Source of the DNA: Martelella lutilitoris
GTDB taxonomy: Bacteria > Pseudomonadota > Alphaproteobacteria > Rhizobiales > Rhizobiaceae
Assembly: GCF_005924265.1 (NCBI RefSeq)
Contig: NZ_VCLB01000001.1
Span: 434,001-498,000 of the forward strand
Reading direction: 5' to 3'
Length of the DNA stretch: 64,000 nucleotides
Positions within the stretch are counted from its first letter, which is position 1; each line of letters begins with the position of its first letter. Below are positions 45,394 through 54,544 of the stretch, in pieces. The position numbers and the translations under genes were made by a program. The notes beneath the pieces are model-generated. The model was not told the origin of the DNA. It saw only the letters and a list, made by a program, of their open reading frames with translations, and searched no databases.

Positions 45394-46251
45394 ATGCCGG
45401 CACCGCTTCCCCGCCTGATCATCGAACCCGCCGTGCGCCGCGCGCTTGAGGAAGATCTCGGCCTTGCCGGCGATGTCACCGCGAATGCGGTCATTCCGGC
45501 CGACCATCGCTCAACGGTGGTGATGGCCGTGCGCAAGGAGGGCGTGATTGCCGGGCTCGATGCCGCGGCACTCGCCTTTGCCCTCATCGACCCGGAAATC
45601 CGCATGGCGCGCCATGTGGAAGACGGCGAGACGGTAGCGGCGGGCGCCACGATCGCAACCGTGACCGGACCGTCGCGGGCGCTTTTGACCGGCGAGCGCA
45701 CGGCGCTCAATTTTCTCGGCCATCTTTCCGGCATCGCCACCGTCACGCGCAGCATTGTCGATGCCGTTGCCGGCACCGGCGCCAGCATTGTCTGCACCCG
45801 CAAGACGACGCCGGGGCTGAGGGCGCTGGAGAAATACGCGGTCAAGGCAGGCGGCGGCGGCAATCACCGCTTCTCGCTGGCCGATGCCGTGCTGATCAAG
45901 GACAATCACATCGCCATTGCCGGCGACATCCAGACCGCCATTCTCCGCGCCAAGGAAAACGCCGGCCATATGGTGAAGATCGAGGTGGAGGTCGATACGC
46001 TCGAACAGCTGGAGCAGGCGATGGCGGTGGGCGTCGATGCCGTTCTGCTCGACAACATGACGCCTGAAACGCTCAGGCGGGCGGTCGCAATCGTCGGCGG
46101 TCGGGCGGTGACCGAAGCCTCCGGCGGCATTACGCCGGAAACGGCGCGCGCTGTCGCCGAAGCCGGCGTCGACCTCATTTCGATCGGCTGGCTCACCCAT
46201 TCAGCGCCGGTTCTCGACATCGGCCTTGACTATAAAAACGCGGGCGACTGA
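45394..46251 (+). CDS. nadC: Nicotinate-nucleotide pyrophosphorylase (carboxylating)
   Basis: Converts quinolinate and PRPP to nicotinate mononucleotide. The 285-residue protein has the type II PRTase features EDLGLAGDVT, NFLGHLSGIAT, CTRKTTPGLRALEKYAV, and GGGGNHRFSLADAVLIKDNH, with the phosphate-binding SGGIT near the C terminus. It starts one base after the nadB stop and completes the operon. Confidence 0.97.
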   Translation: MPAPLPRLIIEPAVRRALEEDLGLAGDVTANAVIPADHRSTVVMAVRKEGVIAGLDAAALAFALIDPEIRMARHVEDGETVAAGATIATVTGPSRALLTGERTALNFLGHLSGIATVTRSIVDAVAGTGASIVCTRKTTPGLRALEKYAVKAGGGGNHRFSLADAVLIKDNHIAIAGDIQTAILRAKENAGHMVKIEVEVDTLEQLEQAMAVGVDAVLLDNMTPETLRRAVAIVGGRAVTEASGGITPETARAVAEAGVDLISIGWLTHSAPVLDIGLDYKNAGD

Positions 46252-46306
46252 ACCAATCCGCCCGCTCTTGCGTATCTCTTCATGTCGTTATGTGAGGAGA
46301 ACGAAA

Positions 46307-46681
46307 GTGACCAGCAGAACCGGACTATTGTTTGCCCTTCCGATGGCGGCTTTGCCCTGTCTTGCCGAAGCGTCCGAGCTCACGGGCGTCTGGGCGCGCG
46401 GCGACGGCAAGGCGCAGGTGCGCGTTGACCGCTGCGGCGATGATCTCTGCGCCACCAACATCTGGGTCAAGCCCGGAACGCGCCATGAGAGGGTCGGCGA
46501 CAAGCTGATCATGGATGTCGAGCCGGTGTCGCAATCGCGCTATGAGGGCAAGGCGCGCGATGTCCGGCGCGGCATGACCTATTCCATGGAAATCTCGCTC
46601 GAGGGCGCGGCCATGCGCACGCGCGGCTGCGTGCTCGGCAAGCTGATCTGCAAATCCGCCGACTGGACGAGCATGAACTGA
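46307..46681 (+). CDS. Secreted DUF2147 protein
   Basis: A 124-residue exported protein of the DUF2147 family. Residues 1-21 form a signal peptide (LLFALPMAALPCLAEA), followed by LTGVWARGDGKAQVRVDRCGDDLCATNIWVK and a C-terminal CVLGKLICKSADW with paired cysteines. The GTG at 46307 has GTGAGGAGAA upstream. It lies 55 bases after nadC and may be read through from it. The function of the family is unknown; it may bind a small ligand in the periplasm. Confidence 0.83.
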   Translation: MTSRTGLLFALPMAALPCLAEASELTGVWARGDGKAQVRVDRCGDDLCATNIWVKPGTRHERVGDKLIMDVEPVSQSRYEGKARDVRRGMTYSMEISLEGAAMRTRGCVLGKLICKSADWTSMN

Positions 46682-46693
46682 GGCCGTCGATTT

Positions 46694-48520
46694 TCAAAGC
46701 CCGTAATACCAGGGCGCCAGAAGCGAAAAGGCGACGGTGATGACGGCGATCAGCGGCAGGCCCGCGCGCAGGAAATCGCCGAAGCCGTAATGGCCCGGGC
46801 CCATGACCATGAGATTGGTCTGATAGGCGATCGGTGTCGCGAAGGAGCAGTTCGCCGCATAGATGACGGCGGCGGCAAACACTTCCGGCGGCGCGCCGAT
46901 GCGGTTTGCCATGTCGAGCGCAATGGGAATGAACAGCGCGGCAGCCGCATTGTTCGAAAGAACGTTGGTCAGGAATGCGACGCCGACGAAAAGCAGCGCC
47001 AGGATGACCGGTGCGGAAGACCCGCCGCCAAGGCCGATAATGCCTTCAGCGATCATGCGCGCCCCGCCCGTCGCCTCAAGCGCGGTGGCCATGGCGATCG
47101 AGGCGCCGACGAGCAGAAAGATCTGCCGGTCGAAGGCGCGGGCGGCCTGTTGGAAGGTGAGGCAGCCGAAGACGATCATCAGCAGCGCGCCGGCCACCGC
47201 GTTGACGACCATGGGCGAAAGGCCCGTGGCCGAGAAGAGGACGATGGCGGCAAACAGGAAGCTTGCGATCAGCGCCTTGTCGCGCGGCGGCACGCTTTCG
47301 GCCGAATGTTCCAGCAAGAGCAGGTCATGATTGCCGCGCATCGACATCACATCGTCCTCATTGCCGCCGATCAGAAGCGTATCGCCGGCCTCGAACCTCA
47401 GCTGCGCCAGCGGCGCGCGGGCCATGCGGCTCTTGCGGCGGACGCCGAAGACGGTGACGTCGAAGCGTTGCTGGATGCCGCTGAAGCGTACCGTGCGCCC
47501 TTCGAACAGGGAGCCCGGCGCGATCACCGCCTCTGCCAGGTGATAATGTGGCCCGACCTTTCTTTCCGCGGCGGGTATCGTTCCGTCCGGCGGTTCGGAA
47601 AGGCTGATCTCGCCCTTGGCCAGCATGTCCATGAAGGCCTTGCGGGTCCCGGTCATCTGCAGCCGGTCGCCCTCGCGCAGCGAAAGTCCGTCATCATAGG
47701 GCGGCAGCAGCACCGTGCCTTCGCGGATGACCGCATGCAGCGACATCGGCGTCAGATTGGGAAAGAAGCCCGAACGCGGACTGTCGCCGACAAAGCGGCT
47801 GGACGATTGCAGCACGATTTCGCCAAGGAACTGCGTGCCGGAGCTTTCCAGACCCGACTTCTGCTCCGAGCGCTCGCTGCCGAGAATGCGGGGCAGGACG
47901 AACAGCACATAGAGATAGCCGATGCCCGCAAGGATCATGCCCATGCCGGTGATCTCGAAGAAACCGATCTCAAGCCCCTCATTCGCGGCCATGCCGGCGG
48001 CGATCAGGTTTGTCGACGAACCGATCATCGTCGTCATGCCGCCGAGAATGGTGATGAAGGAGAGCGGCATGAAGATCTGATAGGCCGGCAGGCGAAACCG
48101 GGCGGCAAGCGAAGTCAGCACCGGAATGAAGATGACCACCACCGGCGTATTGTTCAAAAAAGCCGAGGTGACGCCGGCAACCACGAGAATGATGGCAATG
48201 GAAAGCCGCGGATTGCCGCCGTAGATCCGGCCGATCCGGTTTGTAACGCCTTCGAGCGCATCCGTGGCAAACAGTCCCTTGCCGACAATCAGCAGCGCCA
48301 GGACCGTGATCAGGGCCGGTGAGGCGAAGCCGGAAAGGAGCGCCTCCACGGAGACGGTGTCGCCGCCTTCCGGCGTGAAGGGGAAGGTGCCGAACAGGAC
48401 AAGAAGAAGGGTTATCGTACCGAGCGAAATGCTCTCCACCGGGAACCGGTCGAGCGCGTAGAGGAGAATCGTTCCGGCGATAATTGCCAGCGTGGCGTAG
48501 AGATGAAAATTCTCAACCAA
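46694..48520 (-). CDS. SLC13/CitM-type anion permease with two TrkA-C (RCK_C) domains
   Basis: A 608-residue membrane transporter. Some 11 helices are visible in two halves, the first with NNTPVVVIFIPVL and the second with NVLSNNAAAALFIPIAL, the repeated Asn-rich motifs of DASS/SLC13 carriers. Between them, roughly residues 210-390, are two regulatory RCK_C-like modules (GTVLLPPYDDGLSLREGDRL and VIAPGSLFEGRTVRF). I place the start at the TTG at 48520 because GAGG precedes it and the first helix follows; the long upstream frame looks non-coding. Substrates of this class are sulfate or dicarboxylates. Convergent with the DUF2147 gene. Confidence 0.85.
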   Translation of the reverse strand: MVENFHLYATLAIIAGTILLYALDRFPVESISLGTITLLLVLFGTFPFTPEGGDTVSVEALLSGFASPALITVLALLIVGKGLFATDALEGVTNRIGRIYGGNPRLSIAIILVVAGVTSAFLNNTPVVVIFIPVLTSLAARFRLPAYQIFMPLSFITILGGMTTMIGSSTNLIAAGMAANEGLEIGFFEITGMGMILAGIGYLYVLFVLPRILGSERSEQKSGLESSGTQFLGEIVLQSSSRFVGDSPRSGFFPNLTPMSLHAVIREGTVLLPPYDDGLSLREGDRLQMTGTRKAFMDMLAKGEISLSEPPDGTIPAAERKVGPHYHLAEAVIAPGSLFEGRTVRFSGIQQRFDVTVFGVRRKSRMARAPLAQLRFEAGDTLLIGGNEDDVMSMRGNHDLLLLEHSAESVPPRDKALIASFLFAAIVLFSATGLSPMVVNAVAGALLMIVFGCLTFQQAARAFDRQIFLLVGASIAMATALEATGGARMIAEGIIGLGGGSSAPVILALLFVGVAFLTNVLSNNAAAALFIPIALDMANRIGAPPEVFAAAVIYAANCSFATPIAYQTNLMVMGPGHYGFGDFLRAGLPLIAVITVAFSLLAPWYYGL

Positions 48521-49083
48521 GTCGGGGCCTCGTGGCCGAATATCGATAAATGCGCTGCCCACCGGCGGAAGACAGGCCGAACTTGTCAAATAGGTCCGCA
48601 GTTTGTTATTCAAAGAGCGGTCTGAAATTGGCCGGCGTGAAGCCGGTCGGGCGGATATTGAACGGAAACGGAGGCCGCCGCAAGCCTTGGCGTGCCTCAG
48701 ACAGATTGATCGGCCGGCGTTTCCGGCTTCTCTTCCGCTGTTGTCCGGGCCGCGGCTCATTTTCTGCTGCGGCCGTATTTTGCCCCTTTTTTGCAAATAC
48801 CGGCAAGGTTGGACGAAAACTGACGCGAACGTTAGCGTCCAAAGCGACCAATCGGATAACGAAAGGCAACTGCATGAGAGCGGATTTTCTCACGGCGTCT
48901 TTGCCCTTGACAGCCAGACAATCTCCGAACGCGTTCTGCGGCAAAAAGGTTCCGGGGCAAGGCGTGACGGGCCTTAACGAAAGAGCTTCGGGCCCGCGTA
49001 ATAAAAAATTTACCCTGCGCGCAGTATTTTGCCGGCTGAAAACAGACACACCGTTTTTGAGTAATGCGTAGGAAGTGTGCCTC
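48521..49083. other. Gene-free region between divergent SLC13 and DUF2778 genes
   Basis: About 560 bases. An ATG at 48874 with AAAGG upstream opens a 65-codon frame to 49071, but the translation has no coding character I recognise and long antisense frames overlap it. The region must hold the promoters of both neighbours. GGACG-...-CGTCC-like inverted repeats near 48811-48841 and GGGCC/GGCCC near 48970-48995 could form structured leader RNA. Confidence 0.4.
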
Positions 49084-50196
49084 GTGACGTCGAAGAAGCA
49101 TCGAAATTCGTCCATTCGCAGCGGCGGCAAAAGCCGCATGACCCGGCTTGCAACGGCGGCCGCCTTCCTGCTCGTGACAGGCGGTGCGATCGCGGTGATC
49201 GCCGCCTCGCCGATCATCTCGGCAACGGTCGCCAAGCCGCAGCTTTCCTCAACAGCCGGACTCGGCCTGACGCTGAACCCGGCCTTCAGGACGCCCGAAC
49301 GCGCGCAGAGCGCCAAGGCATCGCGGCTTCTCGCCGCCCGCGAAGGCCAGGCCCGTGCCAAGGGGCTGAAAGCCGAGGATGTGCGCCTGTCCTATCTGAA
49401 GCCGAAGCTTGAACTGAGCGGCCAGACGGCGCTCACTGTCCTGCAGCGCAAAATGGTTGCCGAACAGATTGCCGATAATGCCGGAAACGAGCTCGCTCTT
49501 GCCGGCGTTCCACCGGAACTGATGCCGAAGGCGCCTGCAAGAGCGCCGGGCCCGGCCACGATCGCGCCAAGCACGGCGCTTGCCGCCGTCTCTCCAAGTG
49601 GCCCGGCGGACGACAGTGCGGGCGGCGCTTTCAAGCTCGTGTTGCAGGGAGCCGATGATTCGCGTCTGGCGCCCGGCGAGGTTCCCACGCCGGAGAAACG
49701 CCCGGCGGGACTGACGCTGGCCTATGCCGATTTCGGCCATGACGGGCTCGACGGCATTTTCGGCGAAGTGCCGGAACGCACATCGAAGGTGGCGGTCTAT
49801 GATATTGCCGCCGGCAAGGTCTACATGCCCGACGGCGAGGTGATGGAGGCCCATTCCGGCAAGGGCAAATATCGCGACGACCCGAACCACACCCATGTGA
49901 AGATGGCGGGCGCCGTTCCGGCAGCCACCTACAGGCTGTCGATGCGGGAATCGTTGTTCCACGGTGTCCCGGCGTTGCGAATGACCTCGGTCGACGGCAC
50001 CAACCCGCTCGGACGCACCGGCCTTCTCGCCCATACCTACATGCTGCGCACGCCGGGCGATTCCCACGGGTGCCTGGTATTCAAGGACTATTACAAGTTC
50101 CTGAAAGCCTATCGTGACAATGAGGTGGACTATATCGTCGCCGTGCCGAGCCTGAAGAAGGGGCTCAGCACCCAGCTCGCCAGCCGCACCAGCTAG
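49084..50196 (+). CDS. DUF2778 (Tlde1-like) L,D-transpeptidase family protein
   Basis: A 370-residue envelope protein. One membrane segment near the N terminus (LATAAAFLLVTGGAIAVIAA, about residues 20-40) anchors it; a Pro/Ala-rich linker (about 95-200) follows, and the C-terminal 150 residues form a DUF2778 domain: AHSGKGKYRDDPNHTHVK, GLLAHTYMLR and the catalytic SHGCLVFKDY with its histidine and cysteine. DUF2778 includes Tlde1 peptidoglycan-acting effectors of type VI secretion, but rhizobial membrane-anchored forms occur without a secretion locus, and none is seen here. It probably edits the bacterium's own peptidoglycan. The GTG at 49084 has AGGA upstream; an earlier GTG at 49075 is too close to it. 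Confidence 0.82.
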   Translation: MTSKKHRNSSIRSGGKSRMTRLATAAAFLLVTGGAIAVIAASPIISATVAKPQLSSTAGLGLTLNPAFRTPERAQSAKASRLLAAREGQARAKGLKAEDVRLSYLKPKLELSGQTALTVLQRKMVAEQIADNAGNELALAGVPPELMPKAPARAPGPATIAPSTALAAVSPSGPADDSAGGAFKLVLQGADDSRLAPGEVPTPEKRPAGLTLAYADFGHDGLDGIFGEVPERTSKVAVYDIAAGKVYMPDGEVMEAHSGKGKYRDDPNHTHVKMAGAVPAATYRLSMRESLFHGVPALRMTSVDGTNPLGRTGLLAHTYMLRTPGDSHGCLVFKDYYKFLKAYRDNEVDYIVAVPSLKKGLSTQLASRTS

Positions 50197-50232
50197 GGTC
50201 CGCGCGGACGCGGGCGCCCCGGAGAAAGCGGA

Positions 50233-50257
50233 AAGGCCGGCACCAAGTGCCGGCCTT
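50233..50257. terminator. Bidirectional hairpin terminator
   Basis: AAGGCCGGCAC (50233-50243) pairs perfectly with GTGCCGGCCTT (50247-50257) across a 3-base loop. It lies between the convergent DUF2778 and hslU genes. Confidence 0.85.
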
Positions 50258-50260
50258 CAT

Positions 50261-50276
50261 TGTTTCACGTGAAAAA
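50261..50276. other. parS-like ParB-binding site
   Basis: TGTTTCACGTGAAAAA matches the widely conserved parS consensus TGTTTCACGTGAAACA at 15 of 16 positions and keeps the central TTTCACGTGAAA palindrome intact. It is intergenic, directly after a terminator hairpin and 18 bases before the hslU stop. parS sites cluster near chromosomal origins. Confidence 0.75.
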
Positions 50277-50293
50277 AGAGGGCTAACGAAACC

Positions 50294-51601
50294 CTAGAGA
50301 ATGTAGCGCGACAGGTCCGTGTCATTGGCCAGATCGCCGACATGCTCGCGCACGTAATCGGAATCGATCATGATTTCCTGGCCGGACTGGTCGGGCGCGG
50401 TGAACGAGATCTCGTCCAGAACCCGTTCCATCACCGTCTGAAGCCGGCGCGCGCCGATATTTTCCACCGTGGCATTCAGATGCACCGCGACGTCGGCGAG
50501 CGCGTCGATCGCGTCCTCGGTGAAGTCGAGCTTCAGTTCTTCCGTTTCCATCAGCGCGCGATACTGACGGATAAGGCTGGCCTCGGTTTCCGTCAGGATG
50601 CGGCGGAAGTCTTCCTTGGTCAGCGCCTGCAGCTCGACGCGGATCGGCAGGCGACCCTGCAGTTCCGGCAGAAGATCGGATGGCTTGGAAACGTGGAAGG
50701 CGCCGGACGCGATGAACAGGATATGGTCCGTCTTGATCGGCCCGTATTTGGTGGCAACCGTCGTGCCCTCGACCAGCGGCAGCAGGTCGCGCTGCACGCC
50801 CTCGCGGGAGACGCCGGCCCCCATGCGCCCGTCACCGGCGGCGATCTTGTCGATCTCGTCGAGGAAGACGATGCCGTCTTCCTGCACCAGCCGCAGCGCC
50901 TCGCGCTGGATCACCTCGTCATCGAGCAGCTTGTCGCTCTCGTCGCGGATCAGGTCCTCATAGGAGGCCTTGACCGTGGTGCGGACCTTCTTGGTCTTTC
51001 CGCCCATGCCCTTGCCGAACATTTCCGACAGGTTCAGAACGCCGATATTGGCGCCCGGCATGCCCGGTATTTCCAGCCCCGGCATGCCCGAAGCGGTATC
51101 GGCGATCTCGATGTCGATTTCCTTTTCGTCCAGCTCGCCGGCGCGCAGCTTCTTGCGGAAACTGTCGCGGGTCGCGGGCGAGGCCGTCTTGCCGACCAGC
51201 GCCTCGAGCACGCGCTCCTCGGCATTGGCATGAGCCTTGGCTTGGACTTCCTGGCGCTTCTTCTCGCGCACCAGAACAAGGCCGAGCTCGACGAGGTCGC
51301 GAATAATCTGCTCGACATCGCGGCCGACATAGCCAACCTCGGTGAACTTCGTGGCCTCGACCTTGATGAAGGGGGCGCCGGCCAGTTTGGCTAGGCGGCG
51401 TGAGATCTCGGTCTTGCCGACGCCGGTCGGGCCGATCATCAGGATGTTCTTCGGCATCACCTCGTCGCGCAGATCGTCGGGGAGCTGCTGGCGGCGCCAG
51501 CGGTTTCGAAGCGCGATTGCGACGGCGCGCTTTGCATCATGTTGGCCGATGATGTGACGGTCGAGCTCGGAGACGATCTCGCGGGGGGAAAAATTGGTCA
51601 T
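50294..51601 (-). CDS. hslU: ATP-dependent protease ATPase subunit HslU
   Basis: AAA+ unfoldase that feeds substrates to the HslV peptidase. 435 residues: Walker A GPTGVGKT at 57-64, the pore-loop context EVGYVGRD, an I-domain of about 130 residues with a Met/Gly-rich segment, Walker [11 protein letters not shown], and the conserved C-terminal end [10 protein letters not shown] that docks into HslV. It follows the acetyltransferase gene by 13 bases in an hslV-GNAT-hslU order. Confidence 0.97.
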   Translation of the reverse strand: MTNFSPREIVSELDRHIIGQHDAKRAVAIALRNRWRRQQLPDDLRDEVMPKNILMIGPTGVGKTEISRRLAKLAGAPFIKVEATKFTEVGYVGRDVEQIIRDLVELGLVLVREKKRQEVQAKAHANAEERVLEALVGKTASPATRDSFRKKLRAGELDEKEIDIEIADTASGMPGLEIPGMPGANIGVLNLSEMFGKGMGGKTKKVRTTVKASYEDLIRDESDKLLDDEVIQREALRLVQEDGIVFLDEIDKIAAGDGRMGAGVSREGVQRDLLPLVEGTTVATKYGPIKTDHILFIASGAFHVSKPSDLLPELQGRLPIRVELQALTKEDFRRILTETEASLIRQYRALMETEELKLDFTEDAIDALADVAVHLNATVENIGARRLQTVMERVLDEISFTAPDQSGQEIMIDSDYVREHVGDLANDTDLSRYIL

Positions 51602-51614
51602 ATGTTACTGCTCC

Positions 51615-52115
51615 TCAAGGGTCGCGGGCCATCAGCAGCGCCGGACCGCTTGTCATGCTGAAGGTACCGAGCCGGACAAAGCCGGCCTTCTCATAGGCGC
51701 GGATCGCCGCCGCATTGTCGGGATGCGGATCGACGAGGACGCGCTTGGCGTCTTTCTTCAGTGCCCGCTCCGCCATGGCGGAGACGAGCCTCGTGCCGAG
51801 CCCCTTGCCGATCATCCCGGCCGGGCCGATAAACTGGTCGATCCCGAACGTGCCGGCGGGCTGGTCGGCAAGGGCGGGCTCCTTTTCGCGCTCGCCGTCG
51901 AGATCGCAAAGCTGGATATAGCCGATCGGCTCTTCGTCCAGCAAAACGACAAAAGGGGAGACCGTCGGATCATCAAGGTGCGAACGCATCTGCTCGACCT
52001 GTCTCTCCGCCCGTTCCCACCAGGCCGCGACATGCGGCGCGGCAAGCCAGCGGGCCATCAGTTCAAGATCGCATTCGCGAAGCGGCCTGAAACCTATGGT
52101 CCCGTCAGGCGGCAT
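51615..52115 (-). CDS. GNAT acetyltransferase embedded between hslV and hslU
   Basis: A 166-residue GNAT-fold protein resembling the AAC(6')-type/Acetyltransf_8 branch: [20 protein letters not shown] at the start, [33 protein letters not shown] (acetyl-CoA loop) and [13 protein letters not shown]. The ATG at 52115 lies within the 3' end of hslV, overlapping it by 11 bases, so translation is coupled. Annotation as an aminoglycoside acetyltransferase is common for such proteins but the substrate is not known. Confidence 0.86.
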   Translation of the reverse strand: MPPDGTIGFRPLRECDLELMARWLAAPHVAAWWERAERQVEQMRSHLDDPTVSPFVVLLDEEPIGYIQLCDLDGEREKEPALADQPAGTFGIDQFIGPAGMIGKGLGTRLVSAMAERALKKDAKRVLVDPHPDNAAAIRAYEKAGFVRLGTFSMTSGPALLMARDP

Positions 52116-52662
52116 CCAGCGTTTCCACGATGATATTGCCGTTGGTGTAGACGCAGATTTCCGAGGCGATCTCCATGGCGCGGCGGGCGACGACATCGGC
52201 GGGCTTGTCGCTGTCCATCAGCGCCCAGGCCGCCGCATAGGCATAATTGCCGCCCGAGCCGATGGCCATGACGCCGTGTTCGGGTTCCAGCACATCGCCA
52301 TTGCCGGTGACAGCCAGCGTAATGTCCTTGTCGGCGACCAGCATCATGGCTTCGAGATTGCGCAGATATTTGTCCGTGCGCCAGTCCTTGGCAAGCTCGA
52401 CGCAGGCACGCATCAACTGGTCGGGATATTGCTCCAGCTTGCGTTCCAGCCGTTCCAGAAGGGTGAAGGCATCGGCCGTCGCGCCGGCAAAACCGGCAAT
52501 GACATTGCCCTTGCCGATGCGGCGGACCTTGCGGGCATTGCCCTTCATCACCGTTTGGCCGAGCGAGACCTGACCGTCACCGGCCATCACCACCTTGCCG
52601 TCCTTGCGCACGGTGATGATCGTGGTGGCGTGCATGGTGCCGAAGGGATTGTGTTCGCTCAT
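52105..52662 (-). CDS. hslV: ATP-dependent protease peptidase subunit HslV
   Basis: Proteasome-like peptidase. 185 residues from the ATG at 52662. The nucleophile is the first threonine of [10 protein letters not shown] (after a short propeptide [12 protein letters not shown]), and [22 protein letters not shown] and [14 protein letters not shown] are diagnostic. The gene forms an operon with the acetyltransferase and hslU. Confidence 0.96.
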   Translation of the reverse strand: MSEHNPFGTMHATTIITVRKDGKVVMAGDGQVSLGQTVMKGNARKVRRIGKGNVIAGFAGATADAFTLLERLERKLEQYPDQLMRACVELAKDWRTDKYLRNLEAMMLVADKDITLAVTGNGDVLEPEHGVMAIGSGGNYAYAAAWALMDSDKPADVVARRAMEIASEICVYTNGNIIVETLDAA

Positions 52663-52761
52663 GATAGTCACCTCATTTGCGGGCCTCGCCAAAGCGCACG
52701 AAGCCCTGTCCGGCTTCCTATGTAGGCAGCCGCGCCACATTTGCAATCCGTGAGGGTTCGC

Positions 52762-53202
52762 TCAGGCGGTCACTTGCGGTTTCTTGCGGCTCTGCGCGAT
52801 GATCATGCCGACGAGAATGAGCGCCAGTCCGGCAAGCCTCAGAAGCGGCTGGCCCTCGACGCCTTCGACCACATCCATGACCGCGCTCATGAACATCTGG
52901 CCGCCAATGATCAGCACGGCCGTATTGACCGCGCCGATTTTCGGGATGACCCAGGAGCCGGCGGCCACAAAGATGACGCCGACGGGTCCGGCGAGATAGC
53001 CGTAGAGCGGGACCTCGGACACGGTCGGCGGGATCAGCCCGCCGATGATGACGGCGACCACGCTGACGGTGATGAAGCCGACAATGTGATTGTAGAAGGA
53101 GGACACCATCGGCGAGGTGGAGACGCTGAGACGCCCGTTGACCTGGCGGCTGATGCCGACGAGAACGCCGGCGGCAACGGCAAAGAGGATCGGAAAGATC
53201 AT
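52762..53202 (-). CDS. DUF606 (YdcZ) DMT-type membrane protein, second of a tandem pair
   Basis: A 146-residue inner-membrane protein with five predicted helices, beginning MIFPILFAVAAGVLVGISRQVNG. It belongs to the YdcZ half-size drug/metabolite transporters, which pair as heterodimers. The ATG overlaps the upstream paralog's stop by four bases (ATGA); a longer upstream frame is the paralog gene in another register. Confidence 0.85.
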   Translation of the reverse strand: MIFPILFAVAAGVLVGISRQVNGRLSVSTSPMVSSFYNHIVGFITVSVVAVIIGGLIPPTVSEVPLYGYLAGPVGVIFVAAGSWVIPKIGAVNTAVLIIGGQMFMSAVMDVVEGVEGQPLLRLAGLALILVGMIIAQSRKKPQVTA

Positions 53203-53693
53203 GCCTGCGCTCCCCCTGACATGATGACGAGAATGCTGCCCGCCAGAATGAAGACGACCGCAGCAAGGTCCCTGAGGTCGAGGCGGCGCGCGGGAAGGCC
53301 GAACAGGCCCCACTGGTCGGCGGCGAGCGAAAACAGAACCTGGCCGCCAAGGCCGAGCGCGATCGCGCCCGACAGCGCCAGAGGCGAATTGACCGCGAGC
53401 GATGCGGCGACAACGGTGGCCGCGCCCGAGACGCCGCCGAGATAGCCCCACCAGGGCACGCGGATTTTTTCGACCTTCGGGTCGCTCTCTTCGGCTCCGG
53501 ATTTACGGAAATGAAGGAAGACGAGAATGGCGACGGCGGCGATCGTGCCGCAGCCATGGCCGGCCCAGGAGGCATACATGGGCGAGCCGTAAAGCGCGAC
53601 GACCGCATTCAGGTGGGTCATGACGGCCATGATGCAGCCGGCCGCAAAGGCGGCAAGGAAATAGATCAGCGAAGGACGAAGGGTGGACGGCAT
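53199..53693 (-). CDS. DUF606 (YdcZ) DMT-type membrane protein, first of a tandem pair
   Basis: A 164-residue protein with five helices (PSLIYFLAAFAAGCIMAVMT; then AAVAILVFLHF; WGYLGGVSGAATVVAAS; ALSGAIALGLGGQVLFSLA; AAVVFILAGSILVIM). NAVVALYGSPMYASWAGHGCG is a typical DUF606 first loop. Together with the following gene it probably forms a two-subunit exporter; substrate unknown. Divergent from hisB with about 230 bases between. Confidence 0.85.
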   Translation of the reverse strand: MPSTLRPSLIYFLAAFAAGCIMAVMTHLNAVVALYGSPMYASWAGHGCGTIAAVAILVFLHFRKSGAEESDPKVEKIRVPWWGYLGGVSGAATVVAASLAVNSPLALSGAIALGLGGQVLFSLAADQWGLFGLPARRLDLRDLAAVVFILAGSILVIMSGGAQA

Positions 53694-53925
53694 TTGAGGG
53701 ACTTTCGGGGAGGATAATCAGCACTGAGGCTGTAAACGAGAACGGACCCCGATGAAAGCCGCAAGACACCGCGAATTCTGCTCCGAAGCGAAATTTCGAC
53801 AGGCAACATCACAATTGTCAAGATGGCCCGGCAGACCGCGCGCCGTTCCCGCTTTTCTTTTGCGCTTGCCGGGCCTGCCTGTTAAGAAACGGCTGCACCG
53901 CATGTCATGGAGAGAGAAGACAAGA

Positions 53926-54534
53926 ATGGCAGCCGAAAGCGAAGCCCGCCGCGCGGAAATTGCGCGCAAGACCAAGGAAACCGCCATTTCCGTAACCGTC
54001 AATGTCGACGGCACGGGCGAGGCGCGGATTTCGACGGGGATCGGCTTTTTCGACCATATGCTCGACCAGCTTTCCCGCCATTCGCTGATCGACATGACGA
54101 TCGAGGCGAGGGGCGACCTGCACATCGATGATCATCATACGGTAGAAGACGTCGGCATCGCCATCGGCCAGGCGCTGGCAAAGGCGCTTGGCGACCGCGC
54201 CGGCGTGACCCGCTATGCCTCGATCGACCTTGCCATGGACGAGACCATGACCAAGGCCGCGCTCGACCTCTCCGGCCGACCGTTTCTCGTCTGGAACGTG
54301 ACGTTCCCGTCGGAAAAGATCGGCACGTTCGACACCGAGCTGGTGCGCGAATTCTTCCATGCTCTGGCCCAGAACGCCGGCATCACGCTGCATGTGCTCA
54401 ATCATTACGGCGCCAACAGCCACCATATCGCCGAGACCTGCTTCAAGGCCGTGGCTCGCGCGCTGCGCGCCGCCGCCGAGATCGATCCGCGCCAACAGGG
54501 CCGCGTGCCATCAACAAAGGGCATGCTCGCCTGA
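53926..54534 (+). CDS. hisB: Imidazoleglycerol-phosphate dehydratase
   Basis: Dehydrates IGP to imidazole-acetol phosphate. The 202-residue monofunctional enzyme has the metal-binding motifs [27 protein letters not shown] and [22 protein letters not shown] chose the ATG at 53926, with GGAGAG upstream; the frame extends 58 codons further but is non-homologous. First gene of the his cluster. Confidence 0.96.
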   Translation: MAAESEARRAEIARKTKETAISVTVNVDGTGEARISTGIGFFDHMLDQLSRHSLIDMTIEARGDLHIDDHHTVEDVGIAIGQALAKALGDRAGVTRYASIDLAMDETMTKAALDLSGRPFLVWNVTFPSEKIGTFDTELVREFFHALAQNAGITLHVLNHYGANSHHIAETCFKAVARALRAAAEIDPRQQGRVPSTKGMLA

Positions 54535-54544
54535 AGGAGGCCCG

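Noticed and set aside
43704-45863. A 719-codon minus-strand open frame opposite nadA, nadB and nadC
   Set aside because: Antisense to three clear genes with full catalytic motifs; no homology or signal of its own.
48874-49071. A 65-codon plus-strand frame upstream of the DUF2778 gene
   Set aside because: It has an ATG with AAAGG before it, but no recognisable composition or domain and overlaps open antisense frames; not enough to call a gene.
49084-50196. Type VI secretion toxin-immunity pair
   Set aside because: The protein has its own membrane anchor and no small immunity-type gene or secretion component follows it; a terminator comes directly after.
50261-50276. Reading the TTTCACGTGAAA palindrome as part of the terminator hairpin
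   Set aside because: The terminator stem is complete at 50233-50257, and the palindrome matches parS at 15 of 16 positions, so it is a separate element.
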